64,000 nt of DNA, taken from positions 939,380 to 1,003,379 of the forward strand of contig NZ_DS544873.1 of assembly GCF_000154725.1 (NCBI RefSeq). Reading direction: 5' to 3'. Shown piece after piece: positions 1 through 11,400 of the stretch. The notes below the pieces were generated by a model. That model saw nothing but the letters and a program-made list of their open reading frames with translations, had not been told where the DNA came from and made no database searches. Position 1 is the stretch's first letter. The number at the start of each line of letters is the position of its first letter. This stretch comes from Kordia algicida OT-1 (GTDB lineage: Bacteria; Bacteroidota; Bacteroidia; Flavobacteriales; Flavobacteriaceae). A program made the position numbers and the translations under genes.

Positions 1-1
1 A

Positions 2-3000
2 ACATGTTACCATGCCATTGAAGATGCAGGTTACACACCAAAAAATATCGCAGAAAATGATAAAATCGGTGTCTTTGCAGGAATTATGAACTCTCGCTAC
101 ACAGCGCAATCCTTACACTATTCGGTTGCCAACAGAGTTTCATACACGTTCAACTTTCAAGGACCAAGTATGGCAGTTGATACAGCGTGTTCCTCATCAC
201 TCACGGCGATTCATTTAGCGTTGGAAAGTATTTATAACGGTACCAGTGAATGTGCCATTGCTGGTGGAGTCAACATCATAATTGATCCAGAACATTACAT
301 TCAACTCTCTGCAATGACGATGTTATCTACAGGAAATCAAAACAAAGCCTTTGGAAACAAAGCAGACGGATTCGTAGACTCAGAAGGTGTCGGAGCCATC
401 ATTCTAAAACCATTGCACAAAGCAGAAGCAGATGGCGATCATATTTACGGAGTCATCAAAGGAAGTGCCATCAATGCTGGAGGAAAAACGAACGGTTATA
501 CGGTTCCAAATCCAAAAGCACAATCGGCAGTTATCAGCAAAGCTTTAGAAAGTGCGGAAATCAACAAAGAACAAATCAGCTACATAGAAGCACACGGAAC
601 GGGAACAGCGTTAGGAGATCCAATTGAAATCTCAGCGCTCACACGTGCTTTAAAAACTGAAAACAGCAATAACAAATGTGCAATTGGTTCTGTAAAATCA
701 AACATCGGACATTGCGAATCTGCCGCAGGAATCGCAGGATTGACAAAAATTCTACTACAATTCAAGCACCAACAATTAGTACCTTCATTGCATGCAGAAG
801 TATTAAATCCTGAAATTGATTTCGGGAAAACGCCTTTCAAATTGCAACAAGCTACAGAAACATGGCAAAAACCTGCTATCGAAATTAACGGAACGGAACA
901 ACACATTCCGCGTATTGCAGGAATTTCGTCTTTTGGAGCTGGTGGCGCAAACGCACACGTCATTCTTGCAGAATATGAAGCAGTACCACAAAACTTGGCA
1001 ACACACACGCCAAACACAGAAGTTGCTATAGTACTTTCAGCAAGAACGGAATCACAACTCACACAAAAAATTCAAGACTTACTAAGTTTCGTTGAAAGCA
1101 AAGAAAATGAACTTGATTTATTGGCAATTGCATACACGCTTCAAACGGGTAGAGAAGCGATGGACGAACGTTTTGCAACAACAGTTTCTTCTGTAGCAGC
1201 ACTTATAAAAACGCTCAATGCATATCTCAATAATTCGTTAGAAACTAGAAAATATCAGCGCTCACGTACCAAAAATCATAAAGATGAAGTCTTAAACTTC
1301 AAATCGGAAGCAAACTACAAACAAATGCTTTCAACTTGGATAAAAGACAAAAATTACACAGAACTCTTAGCTTGGTGGACAAAAGGTATCGACGTTCAAT
1401 GGAATGAATTATACTCAAGCAAAAAGCCACAACGCATCAGTTTGCCAACCTATCCATTTGCCAAAGAACGCTATTGGATTACGCCAAACAAACACAACAC
1501 TATCGTTGCTGGAGCAGCAAAACTGCATCCAATGATTCACAGTAACATTTCCAATGTGCAACAAACGCAGTTTAGCACAACATTTACAGGCGAAGAAGCA
1601 TTCGTAAAACACTACGCGTTACAAAACGGAAATGAAACGGTAAAAGCGTTACCATTCTTAGCAAGTGTCGAAATGATTCAAGCGGCAATCGCAATAGGAT
1701 TTGCAAATACAGACGAAGGAACGATTCTAGAACTAAACAATCATCACTTTGGTTCGCTCATAGAAATTACTTCACAACAAGCAATTCAAACCGCACTATT
1801 TGCCATCGACGAAAATTCTGTAGGTTACGAAATATTCTCAGAAAACTCAGAAAAAACAAAAGTTCATACGCAAGGAATAGCGAGCTACGAATACAGAAAT
1901 TATACAGAAACATTGCCGTTTGACGAGCTTTTTGAAGAAATGGAGCATACGGTTGATGGAAATACGTTTTACAATGAATTCTCTCAAAAAGAAATCAACT
2001 ATGGCGCGTACTATCAAGCGATTCAGGAAATTCATCTTGGAAATCAGCAACTCGTAGCACAATTACAAATTCCATCAAAATATCAGCAAGATGCTACTGA
2101 ATTCGAATTACATCCAAGCATTCTAGAAGGTGTTTTACAGGCAAGCACATTACTATTAGAAGCACAAGAAACTGCGCAGTTGCCAATTTCGATTGATACC
2201 ATTCGAAAAATGCAACCATTTGGAAACGAAGTATTTGCTTGGATTCGCTACAGCGAAAACGACACACAGGCAGAAAACGAAGTGAAAATTGACATTGATC
2301 TCTGCGGTACGGATGGAACGATCTGTGCGCAATTTGTGGGGATCTCTTTTATCACTTCCGTAGAAAGTACACAGTTCGAACCAACTTTGGAAACAAAAGA
2401 AACTTCGGTAAAAGCAGCAACAACAGCAACGCTTGCAGAAACGTTTGAAACGCCAAAGGAAATTTTCTTTACAGTGCAAACGAAACCAGTAATTTCTACA
2501 GCAACGGCAAATACTGAAAATATTACTGTTAGTTCACTAGAAAAACCTTCTAATATTAAATTATCAAAACCAACAGCAATTGTAGTTGACAATAAAAAGA
2601 GTGCAACCTTGAAAAAAGGACGTGTACAACTATCGGCAGAAAGTTCGCAACAAATTATAGAAACCACTGCGCCAATGTTGAGACTATTCAACACAGGCAA
2701 CGGCATCTATAAACTGCAATTAGAAACGTCTGAATTGGACAAAACGTTCATCGCTCAATTCAAAAGTGCATTGCAAAGACTCACAAAAGAAGAACATCTA
2801 AAAGTACTTTTAATAGAAGGAACACAAACAGATTTCTTACACGGAGAAACGGAAGTTTTCAATGAAGCTTTGCAACAAGAACTATTCAAAGAAATACTAT
2901 CGTTCAACTATCCAATCATTGCAAATACACAAGGAAACGCTTCAAACGTTGGATTCTTAATCGCTTCACTCTGTGACTTTATCATTTGCAACGAAAAAGC

Positions 3001-6000
3001 AACATATAAGTTTTCAAACACAAATGACAAACTTACAAACCTATTCAATGAACGTTTTGGAGCAGTCTTAGCAAACAACTTGCTACAACCAAACAAAAGT
3101 TTTACAGGAATACAACTCAAACAAAACGGATTTACCATGCCAATAGTTGCTTCAGAAAAAGTAACGGAAACGGCAGCAGACTTAGCAGATAACTTAGCTA
3201 AAAAATCTCAGCGAACATTACGTTTACTCAAACAACATTTATCGCGTCATATTTCTGAAAAAGTTGAACAACTCACAGCAATTTCGACAATAACAGAAAA
3301 CACAGCTTTTGAAAAAGTGGAGATTTCCGAAACAAAAAGTTTCAAAGTTCAATACCAAAAAGATGGAGTTTGTGTCGTAACCATCAAGAACACGAAGTTA
3401 AAAGGAATTCAAACGCTAAACAGTGAAATAGGAGCATTCTTTTCAGAAATCAACAACACAAAAAATCATAGCACAATTGTGCTAAAAAGTGAGCAAGAAA
3501 GTTTCATACCACAAACGGCGAAAGATGCAGAAATCATCAAGCTTTCAGAAATCTTACTAAACTGCAACTATCCAATCGTTACGGAATTAGACAAATCACC
3601 CAACACAAAAGCATGGTTGGTAAGTCTACACACAGATGAAGTAATCTATAGTGAAACAGGAAACTACACCGCAAAAGGATTACTAGTCAACAAAACCTTA
3701 GCACAAAAAGCTACGTTGTTATTCACAGCGCGTTATGGCGAATTGGCAAGTAAAGAACTCTTGTTGCTTGGAAAAACATACAATGGAAAAGAGCTAAAAG
3801 CCGTAATACCAACAATTCAGACAGCGACAAACGCTACAGAACTTGCAAAAAGTTGGTCAACAGAAAACCATGCAAAAACTTGGAAGTCAGCCAAAATCAA
3901 AGCGATCAAAGAATCAAAAAAGGAACTTCCAACGTGGAAACTAGCCACAGCAAAAGACGAGAAAGCGCCAAAAACAGGAACTGTCAATTTAAAATCATCA
4001 GTTGTCAAAGCAACCGTTTTAGAAGCTGGAATTCTAGAAATTCGCTTAGAAGAACGCGGTTCTAAAAATATGTTTACGGACGACTTTATGGCTGGTGTGA
4101 ACGAAGTTTTTGAACACATTGAAAACACGCCAAACTACAAAGTGGTCATCCTAACAGGTTACGACAACTATTTCGCTTCTGGCGGAACAAAAGAAGGATT
4201 GGTGGCAATTCAAGAAGGGAAAAGTAAATTTACTGATACAAAAATCTATCAACTCGCAATGGAATGTAAAATTCCTGTCATTGCCGCAATGCAAGGTCAC
4301 GCCATTGGTGGCGGTTGGTCATTTGGAATGTTTGCCGACTTCATTTTCTTTAGCAAAGAACGCAAATATCTAAGTCCGTACATGAACTACGGATTCACAC
4401 CAGGAGCAGGAGCAACGTACATTTTCCTAGAAACATTGGGTTATGATCTAGCACGCGAAACGCTACTTACGGCAAATGAAATCTCAGGAAGTGAACTCCA
4501 AGAAAAAGGAATACAACAAGCTGTATACAGTAAAAACGAAATTATACAAGAAGCATTCACATTAGCAAAACAACTTGCGAAAAATACGAGAGCAATTCTT
4601 GTGGCTTTCAAACAGCAATTAGTACATAAAAAACTAAGCAAAATTGACGCTGTATACACACTAGAACTAGCAATGCACGAGCAAACCTTTGTAGGTGCAA
4701 ACAACGCATTGCAACAAATAGAGAAAAACTTTATTCACGAAAGTGGTAAAACTATTGACACGCAAAAATCTTCTAAAACAATAGCGAACGCCGAAAAGAA
4801 AACACACATGAAACGTACAATAGGTATTGACGAAGTTTTACACAACATCAAAAAATTCCTTGCGGAAGAACTGCACATGGAAGCAAATCTAATTGATGAA
4901 GAAACACAATTTGTGGACTTAGGAATGGATTCGATCACAGGAGTAACGTGGGTTCGTAAAATAAACGATCAATTCAAAACGTCTATCGAAGCCACAAAAG
5001 TATACAGTTTTCCAACGCTAAACGAATTTAGCAAATACATCAAAGAACAAGTTGATGAAAAACTTGCTGATGAAATTCCTGAAGCAACTGTAACAGCAAC
5101 AACTTCAGAAGAAATCACAGAAGAAATTGTGGAAGAAATCGTAGAAGAAGTTGTCAATGAAACCATCGATCAACGTGAAGTTTTACAAGCAATCAAAACA
5201 TTCTTGGCAGAAGAATTACACATGGAAACGAAAGATGTAGACGAGCAAACACAATTCGTAGACTTGGGAATGGATTCGATCACAGGCGTAACGTGGGTTC
5301 GTAAAATAAACACAAAATTTAAAACATCTATTGAAGCCACAAAAGTATACAGTTATCCAACCTTAACGGAACTGAGTAAATACATCAAAGCAGAAATAGA
5401 CAAACATACAACACCGACGAAAGTTGTAAAAAAGGTACAACGAAAAGTAGTGCAAAAGCCAGTTCAGGCAAAAAAATCTACAATTCAAAAACCAGCATCA
5501 AAACTTTCCATATTCAATCGCAACGGATTAACATCTTGGAAAGCACAACAAACCAAAAAAACACAACCAACACAAAAGTCTGCGACGAAAAATATACGCA
5601 ACAACAACGATCATCGCATTGCTGTCATCGGAATTGCAGGACAATTTCCAAAAGCAAAAAATGTCACAGAATTCTGGAACAATCTCGCAACAGGTAAAAA
5701 CTGCATTAGTGAAGTCTCAAAAGATCGTTGGGACAACAAAAAACATTTCAAAGCAGGCGATCCAACTCCTGGAAAAACCAACAGCAAGTGGATGGGCGCA
5801 TTAGAAAATTACGACAAATTTGATCCGTTATTTTTCAACATTTCGCCTGTAGAAGCAGAAAGTATGGATCCGCAACAGCGTTTATTTTTACAATCATGCT
5901 GGCATACCATTGAAGATGCAGGATACAACACAAATGCACTCTCAGGAACCAAATGTGGCGTATTTGTAGGTTGTGGCGCAAGCGATTACCATCAACTATC

Positions 6001-8482
6001 AAGTGAGCACAGACTCAGCGCACAAGGATTTACGGGCGGTTCGTCATCAATATTGGCGGCACGTATCTCGTACTTACTCAACTTGCAAGGTCCATGTTTA
6101 TCAATAGACACAGCATGTTCGTCATCATTAGTAGCATTAGCAACGGCGTGCGACAACTTAGTTTCAGGAAACTGCAACGTAGCACTTGCTGGTGGCGTAG
6201 GAATCATGGCAACTCCTGCAATGCATATCATGACCGCGCAAGCAGGAATGTTATCGCAAGATGGAAAATGTCACACATTCGATCAAAATGCCAACGGATT
6301 TGTTCCAGGTGAAGCCGTCGGAGTGGTTATGCTAAAACGACTAGAAGATGCAGAACGTGACAACGATCGAATTTACGGAGTCGTACAAGGTTGGGGCGTA
6401 AATCAAGATGGAAAAACCAACGGAATTACCGCGCCAAATGCAGTATCGCAAGCAAGCTTAGAAGCAGAAGTATATGAAAAATTCAACATCGATCCTGCAC
6501 AAATTCAACTCATAGAAGCACACGGAACAGGAACAAAACTAGGCGATCCAATAGAAGTAGATGCGCTAAAACAATCGTTCAAAAAATACACAGAAAACGA
6601 AACATTCTGTGCGTTAGGTTCGGTAAAAAGTAACATCGGTCACACCATGTGGGCAGCGGGAATTTCAGGTTTCCTAAAAGTCATTCTAGCCTTGCAACAT
6701 CAACAATTACCGCCAACCATCAACTATAGCAAACTCAACGAACACATCAACCTAAAAAACAGTCCGTTCTATGTAAATAATAAATTGCAAGATTGGAAAA
6801 TTAATTCGGAAGAAAAGCGTCAGGCAGCCATCAGTTCGTTCGGTTTCAGCGGAACAAATGCACACATTGTCTTGTCAGAATACGTTCCGAAAAATACTCA
6901 TCAACATACAGTAGACTATACTTTGGATGGATTTGCCATTCCGCTAGCGGCTAAAAACAAAGCGCAACTTTTACAAAAAGTAAATGATCTTATCACTTCC
7001 GTAGAAAGTTCTCAGGAAACGTTGAAGCTTCAAGAATTGGCGTACACCTTACAAGTTGGTCGAGAACCAATGGAAGCGCGCGTCGGATTCATCACAAATA
7101 CTGTCGAAGAACTGCTAGGACAACTAAAAAGTTATGCAAATGGTGATGACTTCGTAAAAGGAATGTATGTTGGTGACAGCAACGAAAACAAAGACGAATT
7201 ACGCCTTTTTGCACAAGATGAAGACCTAAAAGAAACCATAGTTCACAAATGGATACACGAAAACAAACTATCCAAACTGCTCGAATTATGGGTAAAAGGA
7301 TTAAATTTTGATTGGAACCTAATGTACGGCGAAAACAAACCGAAACGTATCGGACTTCCAGTATATCCATTTGCAGAAAAACGCTATTGGATTGAAAACA
7401 AAGCGATCAATTCAGAAAAGAATGGTGCAAATCTGACACAAAAATTACATCCGCTTGTACATAAAAACACTTCCGATTTCACACAGCAACAATTCACATC
7501 CACATTTATAGGAGAAGAATTCTTCTTGCGAGATCATAAAGTCAAACTCACGGATGAAGGAAACCAAAAAGTATTGCCAGGCGTTGCTTATTTAGAAATG
7601 GCGCGAACGGCAGTTGCAATGTCTATAAAAGCAGCAAACGAATCACAAATCATTGAACTAAATGATGTCATTTGGATGTATCCAATCGCAGTTGAAACTC
7701 CAAAAGAAGTCACAATTGTACTCTTTGAAAATGACGAAACGGAACAAATTGACTTCGAAATCAGAAGCTTCATCACTGTAGATGAAAACACAACACAAGA
7801 AATCATTCACTGCAAAGGACACGCAAGTTATCAGACAGTTTCAAACGTTTCAAAAATCAATCTCAACACGCTAGAAACCAAAATGAACAAAGGAACGCTA
7901 GCAAAAGCAGACTTATATCCAATATTTGCAGCTTCCGGATTGGAATATGGAGAAGCACATCAAGGAATTGAAAAAATACGCAAAGGAGAAAATGAAGTCT
8001 TAGCAAGCTTACGTTTGCCAGAAATTCTCGATAACGACGAAGATACAAGTGTTTTTGACTTACATCCAAGTTTAATGGACAGCGCGTTTCAATCTACTAT
8101 CGGACTGTTGGCAGACATTGAAAACAGCTCAGACAAACCATCCTTACCATTCTTAGTAGAATCACTTAAAGTTCATGCAAAATGCACAGAAGAAATGGTC
8201 GCTTGGATTCGCAAATCATCAACAGCAGTTGGAAACAACGACACCACAAAAGTAGACATTGATCTCTGCGATACCGAAGGGAATATCTGTGTACAAACAC
8301 AAGGATTCATTTCGCGTACGCTAAACACACAAACAGAAAACACAAACTACGTAGTAGCAACAACAGCTTCGAAAACGAACCAACAAAACGGACTTTCGTT
8401 TGACGAAACCTATCATAAAAACTTAATAAAGAGTTACCTAAATAACGAAGTTTCACTTGATGACATTTTAGAACTCGTATAG
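2..8482 (+). CDS. trans-AT PKS, 5' partial: KS-DH*-cr-cr-ECH-ACP-ACP-KS-DH
   Basis: Large modular trans-AT polyketide synthase; the reading frame is open at base 2, inside the first KS, so the gene begins upstream. Domains by nucleotide: KS1 (2-985; DTACSSS Cys at 188, HGTGT and NIGH present), post-KS linker ending in LPTYPF (1441), DH* (1520-2350; catalytic His replaced by Tyr, HPxxxD ends in Glu), two degenerate crotonase-fold domains (2672-3310 and 3340-3860), a PksI-like ECH (3983-4735; GHAIGGG loop), ACP1 (Ser 4931) and ACP2 (Ser 5276), both with DSITGVTW, KS2 (5612-6890; Cys 6116), and DH2 (7442-8330; His and HPSLMD Asp intact). The last ~30 residues look like a docking element. No AT occurs in line, so malonate must come from a free AT. 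M1 is a beta-branching module. M2 (KS-DH) is completed by KR-ACP in the next protein, 8 bp downstream. Confidence 0.95.
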   Translation, partial: TCYHAIEDAGYTPKNIAENDKIGVFAGIMNSRYTAQSLHYSVANRVSYTFNFQGPSMAVDTACSSSLTAIHLALESIYNGTSECAIAGGVNIIIDPEHYIQLSAMTMLSTGNQNKAFGNKADGFVDSEGVGAIILKPLHKAEADGDHIYGVIKGSAINAGGKTNGYTVPNPKAQSAVISKALESAEINKEQISYIEAHGTGTALGDPIEISALTRALKTENSNNKCAIGSVKSNIGHCESAAGIAGLTKILLQFKHQQLVPSLHAEVLNPEIDFGKTPFKLQQATETWQKPAIEINGTEQHIPRIAGISSFGAGGANAHVILAEYEAVPQNLATHTPNTEVAIVLSARTESQLTQKIQDLLSFVESKENELDLLAIAYTLQTGREAMDERFATTVSSVAALIKTLNAYLNNSLETRKYQRSRTKNHKDEVLNFKSEANYKQMLSTWIKDKNYTELLAWWTKGIDVQWNELYSSKKPQRISLPTYPFAKERYWITPNKHNTIVAGAAKLHPMIHSNISNVQQTQFSTTFTGEEAFVKHYALQNGNETVKALPFLASVEMIQAAIAIGFANTDEGTILELNNHHFGSLIEITSQQAIQTALFAIDENSVGYEIFSENSEKTKVHTQGIASYEYRNYTETLPFDELFEEMEHTVDGNTFYNEFSQKEINYGAYYQAIQEIHLGNQQLVAQLQIPSKYQQDATEFELHPSILEGVLQASTLLLEAQETAQLPISIDTIRKMQPFGNEVFAWIRYSENDTQAENEVKIDIDLCGTDGTICAQFVGISFITSVESTQFEPTLETKETSVKAATTATLAETFETPKEIFFTVQTKPVISTATANTENITVSSLEKPSNIKLSKPTAIVVDNKKSATLKKGRVQLSAESSQQIIETTAPMLRLFNTGNGIYKLQLETSELDKTFIAQFKSALQRLTKEEHLKVLLIEGTQTDFLHGETEVFNEALQQELFKEILSFNYPIIANTQGNASNVGFLIASLCDFIICNEKATYKFSNTNDKLTNLFNERFGAVLANNLLQPNKSFTGIQLKQNGFTMPIVASEKVTETAADLADNLAKKSQRTLRLLKQHLSRHISEKVEQLTAISTITENTAFEKVEISETKSFKVQYQKDGVCVVTIKNTKLKGIQTLNSEIGAFFSEINNTKNHSTIVLKSEQESFIPQTAKDAEIIKLSEILLNCNYPIVTELDKSPNTKAWLVSLHTDEVIYSETGNYTAKGLLVNKTLAQKATLLFTARYGELASKELLLLGKTYNGKELKAVIPTIQTATNATELAKSWSTENHAKTWKSAKIKAIKESKKELPTWKLATAKDEKAPKTGTVNLKSSVVKATVLEAGILEIRLEERGSKNMFTDDFMAGVNEVFEHIENTPNYKVVILTGYDNYFASGGTKEGLVAIQEGKSKFTDTKIYQLAMECKIPVIAAMQGHAIGGGWSFGMFADFIFFSKERKYLSPYMNYGFTPGAGATYIFLETLGYDLARETLLTANEISGSELQEKGIQQAVYSKNEIIQEAFTLAKQLAKNTRAILVAFKQQLVHKKLSKIDAVYTLELAMHEQTFVGANNALQQIEKNFIHESGKTIDTQKSSKTIANAEKKTHMKRTIGIDEVLHNIKKFLAEELHMEANLIDEETQFVDLGMDSITGVTWVRKINDQFKTSIEATKVYSFPTLNEFSKYIKEQVDEKLADEIPEATVTATTSEEITEEIVEEIVEEVVNETIDQREVLQAIKTFLAEELHMETKDVDEQTQFVDLGMDSITGVTWVRKINTKFKTSIEATKVYSYPTLTELSKYIKAEIDKHTTPTKVVKKVQRKVVQKPVQAKKSTIQKPASKLSIFNRNGLTSWKAQQTKKTQPTQKSATKNIRNNNDHRIAVIGIAGQFPKAKNVTEFWNNLATGKNCISEVSKDRWDNKKHFKAGDPTPGKTNSKWMGALENYDKFDPLFFNISPVEAESMDPQQRLFLQSCWHTIEDAGYNTNALSGTKCGVFVGCGASDYHQLSSEHRLSAQGFTGGSSSILAARISYLLNLQGPCLSIDTACSSSLVALATACDNLVSGNCNVALAGGVGIMATPAMHIMTAQAGMLSQDGKCHTFDQNANGFVPGEAVGVVMLKRLEDAERDNDRIYGVVQGWGVNQDGKTNGITAPNAVSQASLEAEVYEKFNIDPAQIQLIEAHGTGTKLGDPIEVDALKQSFKKYTENETFCALGSVKSNIGHTMWAAGISGFLKVILALQHQQLPPTINYSKLNEHINLKNSPFYVNNKLQDWKINSEEKRQAAISSFGFSGTNAHIVLSEYVPKNTHQHTVDYTLDGFAIPLAAKNKAQLLQKVNDLITSVESSQETLKLQELAYTLQVGREPMEARVGFITNTVEELLGQLKSYANGDDFVKGMYVGDSNENKDELRLFAQDEDLKETIVHKWIHENKLSKLLELWVKGLNFDWNLMYGENKPKRIGLPVYPFAEKRYWIENKAINSEKNGANLTQKLHPLVHKNTSDFTQQQFTSTFIGEEFFLRDHKVKLTDEGNQKVLPGVAYLEMARTAVAMSIKAANESQIIELNDVIWMYPIAVETPKEVTIVLFENDETEQIDFEIRSFITVDENTTQEIIHCKGHASYQTVSNVSKINLNTLETKMNKGTLAKADLYPIFAASGLEYGEAHQGIEKIRKGENEVLASLRLPEILDNDEDTSVFDLHPSLMDSAFQSTIGLLADIENSSDKPSLPFLVESLKVHAKCTEEMVAWIRKSSTAVGNNDTTKVDIDLCDTEGNICVQTQGFISRTLNTQTENTNYVVATTASKTNQQNGLSFDETYHKNLIKSYLNNEVSLDDILELV
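2229..4290 (+). repeat. 2-kb duplicated block, copy 1 (DH* end to mid-ECH)
   Basis: Almost base-for-base the same as 12845-14903. The offset is 10616 bases at the start and 10613 after a small indel in the linker. The stretch around 3160-3400 appears identical. Similarity drops inside the ECH domain just after the GHAIG loop and before the DH tail. This looks like a recent duplication or gene conversion between M1 and M3. Identity was judged by eye. Confidence 0.85.
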
Positions 8483-8490
8483 CATTAATC

Positions 8491-11400
8491 ATGATGAAAG
8501 AACAACTCAAAAAAATATTTCTAGACTTATCGAGTAAAAAGCTTTCTGAAAAAGAAGCTTTAGAAAAAATAAGAGCAATCAAAGCAGCACAAAAACACAG
8601 TGATGTCAGTACGCTATATGCAAGTCCTACGTGGAAAATTGTCAAAAATCCGCATGACAATCAAGCAGTAAATGCACATCACGTGATTTGCCTACAAATA
8701 GCGGATAACGCACAAAAAGTACTTGCTAAAAAACTTCCGCAAAGTACGATTCACACTGTAAAAGCTTCAAACTTTAGCGAAATTGCATTGTCGTGTTTTA
8801 GCATCATCAAAAATATTCTTGAAAATAAAATTCAGGCAAACAGTTACGTGCAAATTGTTTTGGGCACTTCCGTAGAAGAAACCCTGCTGCAAAGTCTGTC
8901 AGCGTTATTCAAAACAGCAACCTTAGAAAATCATAATCTAATTGGTCAGCTCATCGTTTCAGATCAAAAAAATGCGGTAGAAAAACTAGCAGCACAACTG
9001 ATTGAAGAAACGCAACAATCCACAGATGCCATCATCAAATACGAAGGCGGAAAACGTGCTGTAAAACGTCTAGAAGAAATTCAAACCCAGCAATCAAACA
9101 ACAGCGCATACAAAGAAAACGGTGTATATCTTATCACTGGCGGATTTGGAGGTGTCGGAATTGCTTTCGCCAAAGAAATATTACAGCAACTAGAAAAAAC
9201 AACAATCATTCTCACAGGACGTTCAAAGCTAACTGCTGAAAAACGCCAATTGCTCCAACAACTCTCTGAAAAAAACAAAAAAGTTCAATACATCCAAATG
9301 GACGTTGCAAACGAGCAAAAAGTTGCAGAAAACGTTCAAAACATACTAAAAGAGTACAAAAAACTACACGGAATCATTCATGCGGCAGGAATCAACAAAG
9401 ACAATTTCATCCTCAAAAAATCAGTAGCAGAATTCAAAGAAGTCTTACAAGCAAAAGTAGCAGGAACACAAAACATTGACGAAGCGACAAAGGATGTTGA
9501 CTTAGATTTTATAACCTATTTCTCATCAATCGCAGCATGGTTTGGAAATCCAGGGCAAGCAGATTATGCAGTGGCAAATGCTTTTATGGACGAATTTGCA
9601 AAACAGCGAAATCAACTTGTACAAGCAGGAAAACGCAAAGGAAAAACACTATCAATCAATTGGCCACTTTGGGAAAATGGAGGCATGGAAATTGACAGTG
9701 AAATCAAAGCACGATTGCTCGAAGAAACAGGATTCATTCCGCTTGACGATCAAACAGGAACAACCATATTCCAAAAAGCCATCAATACCAATCAAACACA
9801 CATTTTGGGTGTAAAAGGTTCTTTAGAAAAAATAAAAGACACACTATTTAATCAAGTAGTAAAAGTTCAGCAACAAGAAGAAGAAATCATTTCTGAAACC
9901 TTAGATGAAAAAGAATTACTCCGTAAAACAACAGCATTTGTTCGTGATGAATTCTCAACAATCATCAAACTTCCTGCACGTGAAATAGAAACACATGTTG
10001 CTTTAGAAAAATACGGAATCGATTCCATCTTAGCGATGAACATTACAAGTCAGCTTGAAAAAACATTTGGGCGACTTTCCAAAACGCTATTCTTTGAATA
10101 TCAAACTATTGATGAACTCAGTGAATATCTAGCAAATGCTTTTACATCAGTATTAACTGCGAAATTTTCATCAAATGCGACTAAAAAGCAATCCGTTTCA
10201 AACACGAAAAAGACGATTGTACATAGCAAGTCGCATCAAACAAAAACAACAAAAAAGAAAATAAGAACGCAATCTGAACAATCTTTTAACGTACAATTTA
10301 CTCCACAAAATACCAACCAAAACGAACCAATTGCAATCGTTGGTTTAAGTGGTCGATATCCCGAATCGGAAAACATTCAAGAATTCTGGAACAACCTACA
10401 ACAAGGAAAAGATTGCATCATTGAAGTACCAAAAAGTCGTTGGGACTGGAAAAAACATTACAGCAAAGATCGTACAGAACAAAATCGTCATTACAGCAAA
10501 TGGGGCGGATTTATAGCAGGAGTAGACGAATTCGATCCGCGTTTCTTCAACATTTCGCCAAGAGAAGCCAAAAACATCGATCCGCAAGAACGCTTATTCT
10601 TGCAACACTCTTGGATGGCAATGGAAGACGCAGGGTATACACGCGAAGCATTGCACAAAGCTTCTGAAAACAACTTACCAGGACAAGTTGGTGTGTATGT
10701 TGGTGTCATGTACGGAGAATACAATCTCTCAGGAAGTTTGGCAAGTATTGCCAACAGAGTTTCCTACGTGCTCAATCTTCACGGACCAAGTATCACATTA
10801 GACACGATGTGTTCTTCATCACTTACCTCAGTACATTTAGCATGTCAAGATTTAAAATCTGGACGTACAGACATGGCTTTGGCAGGTGGCGTAAACGTTA
10901 GTATTGATGCCAACAAATATCAAATGCTAAGTACAGGACAATTCATTTCAAGTGACGGACACTGTCAAAGTTTTGGCGAAGGTGGCGATGGTTACATTCC
11001 GGGAGAAGGTGTTGGAGTTGTCATGCTAAAACGATTATCAGACGCAGAAAAAGATGGCGATCACATCTACGGAATCATCAAAGGAAGCGCGCTCAATCAT
11101 GGAGGAAAAACCAATGGTTACAGTGTGCCCAATCCAAAAGCACAAGCAAGTGTCATCAGTCGTGCATTGCGAGAAGCAAACGTTCATCCACGACATGTAA
11201 GCTACATTGAAGCACACGGAACAGGAACAAAATTGGGCGATCCGATAGAAATAACGGCACTCAACAAAGCTTTCGGAATTGATAATGAAAATCATTTCTG
11301 TCAACTCGGTTCGGCAAAATCAAACATCGGACACTGTGAATCTGCCGCAGGAATCGCAGGAATCACCAAAGTCATCTTACAATTACAACACAAACAAATA

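Noticed and set aside
2248..2706. 152-codon minus-strand frame, repeated at 12864-13313
   Set aside because: The pair mirrors the duplicated DH*-linker DNA on the opposite strand; conservation is explained by the PKS frame.
5050..5170. GAAGAA-rich stretch as a microsatellite or regulatory repeat
   Set aside because: It encodes the acidic linker between ACP1 and ACP2; similar Glu/Lys/Thr-rich linkers occur elsewhere in the PKS.
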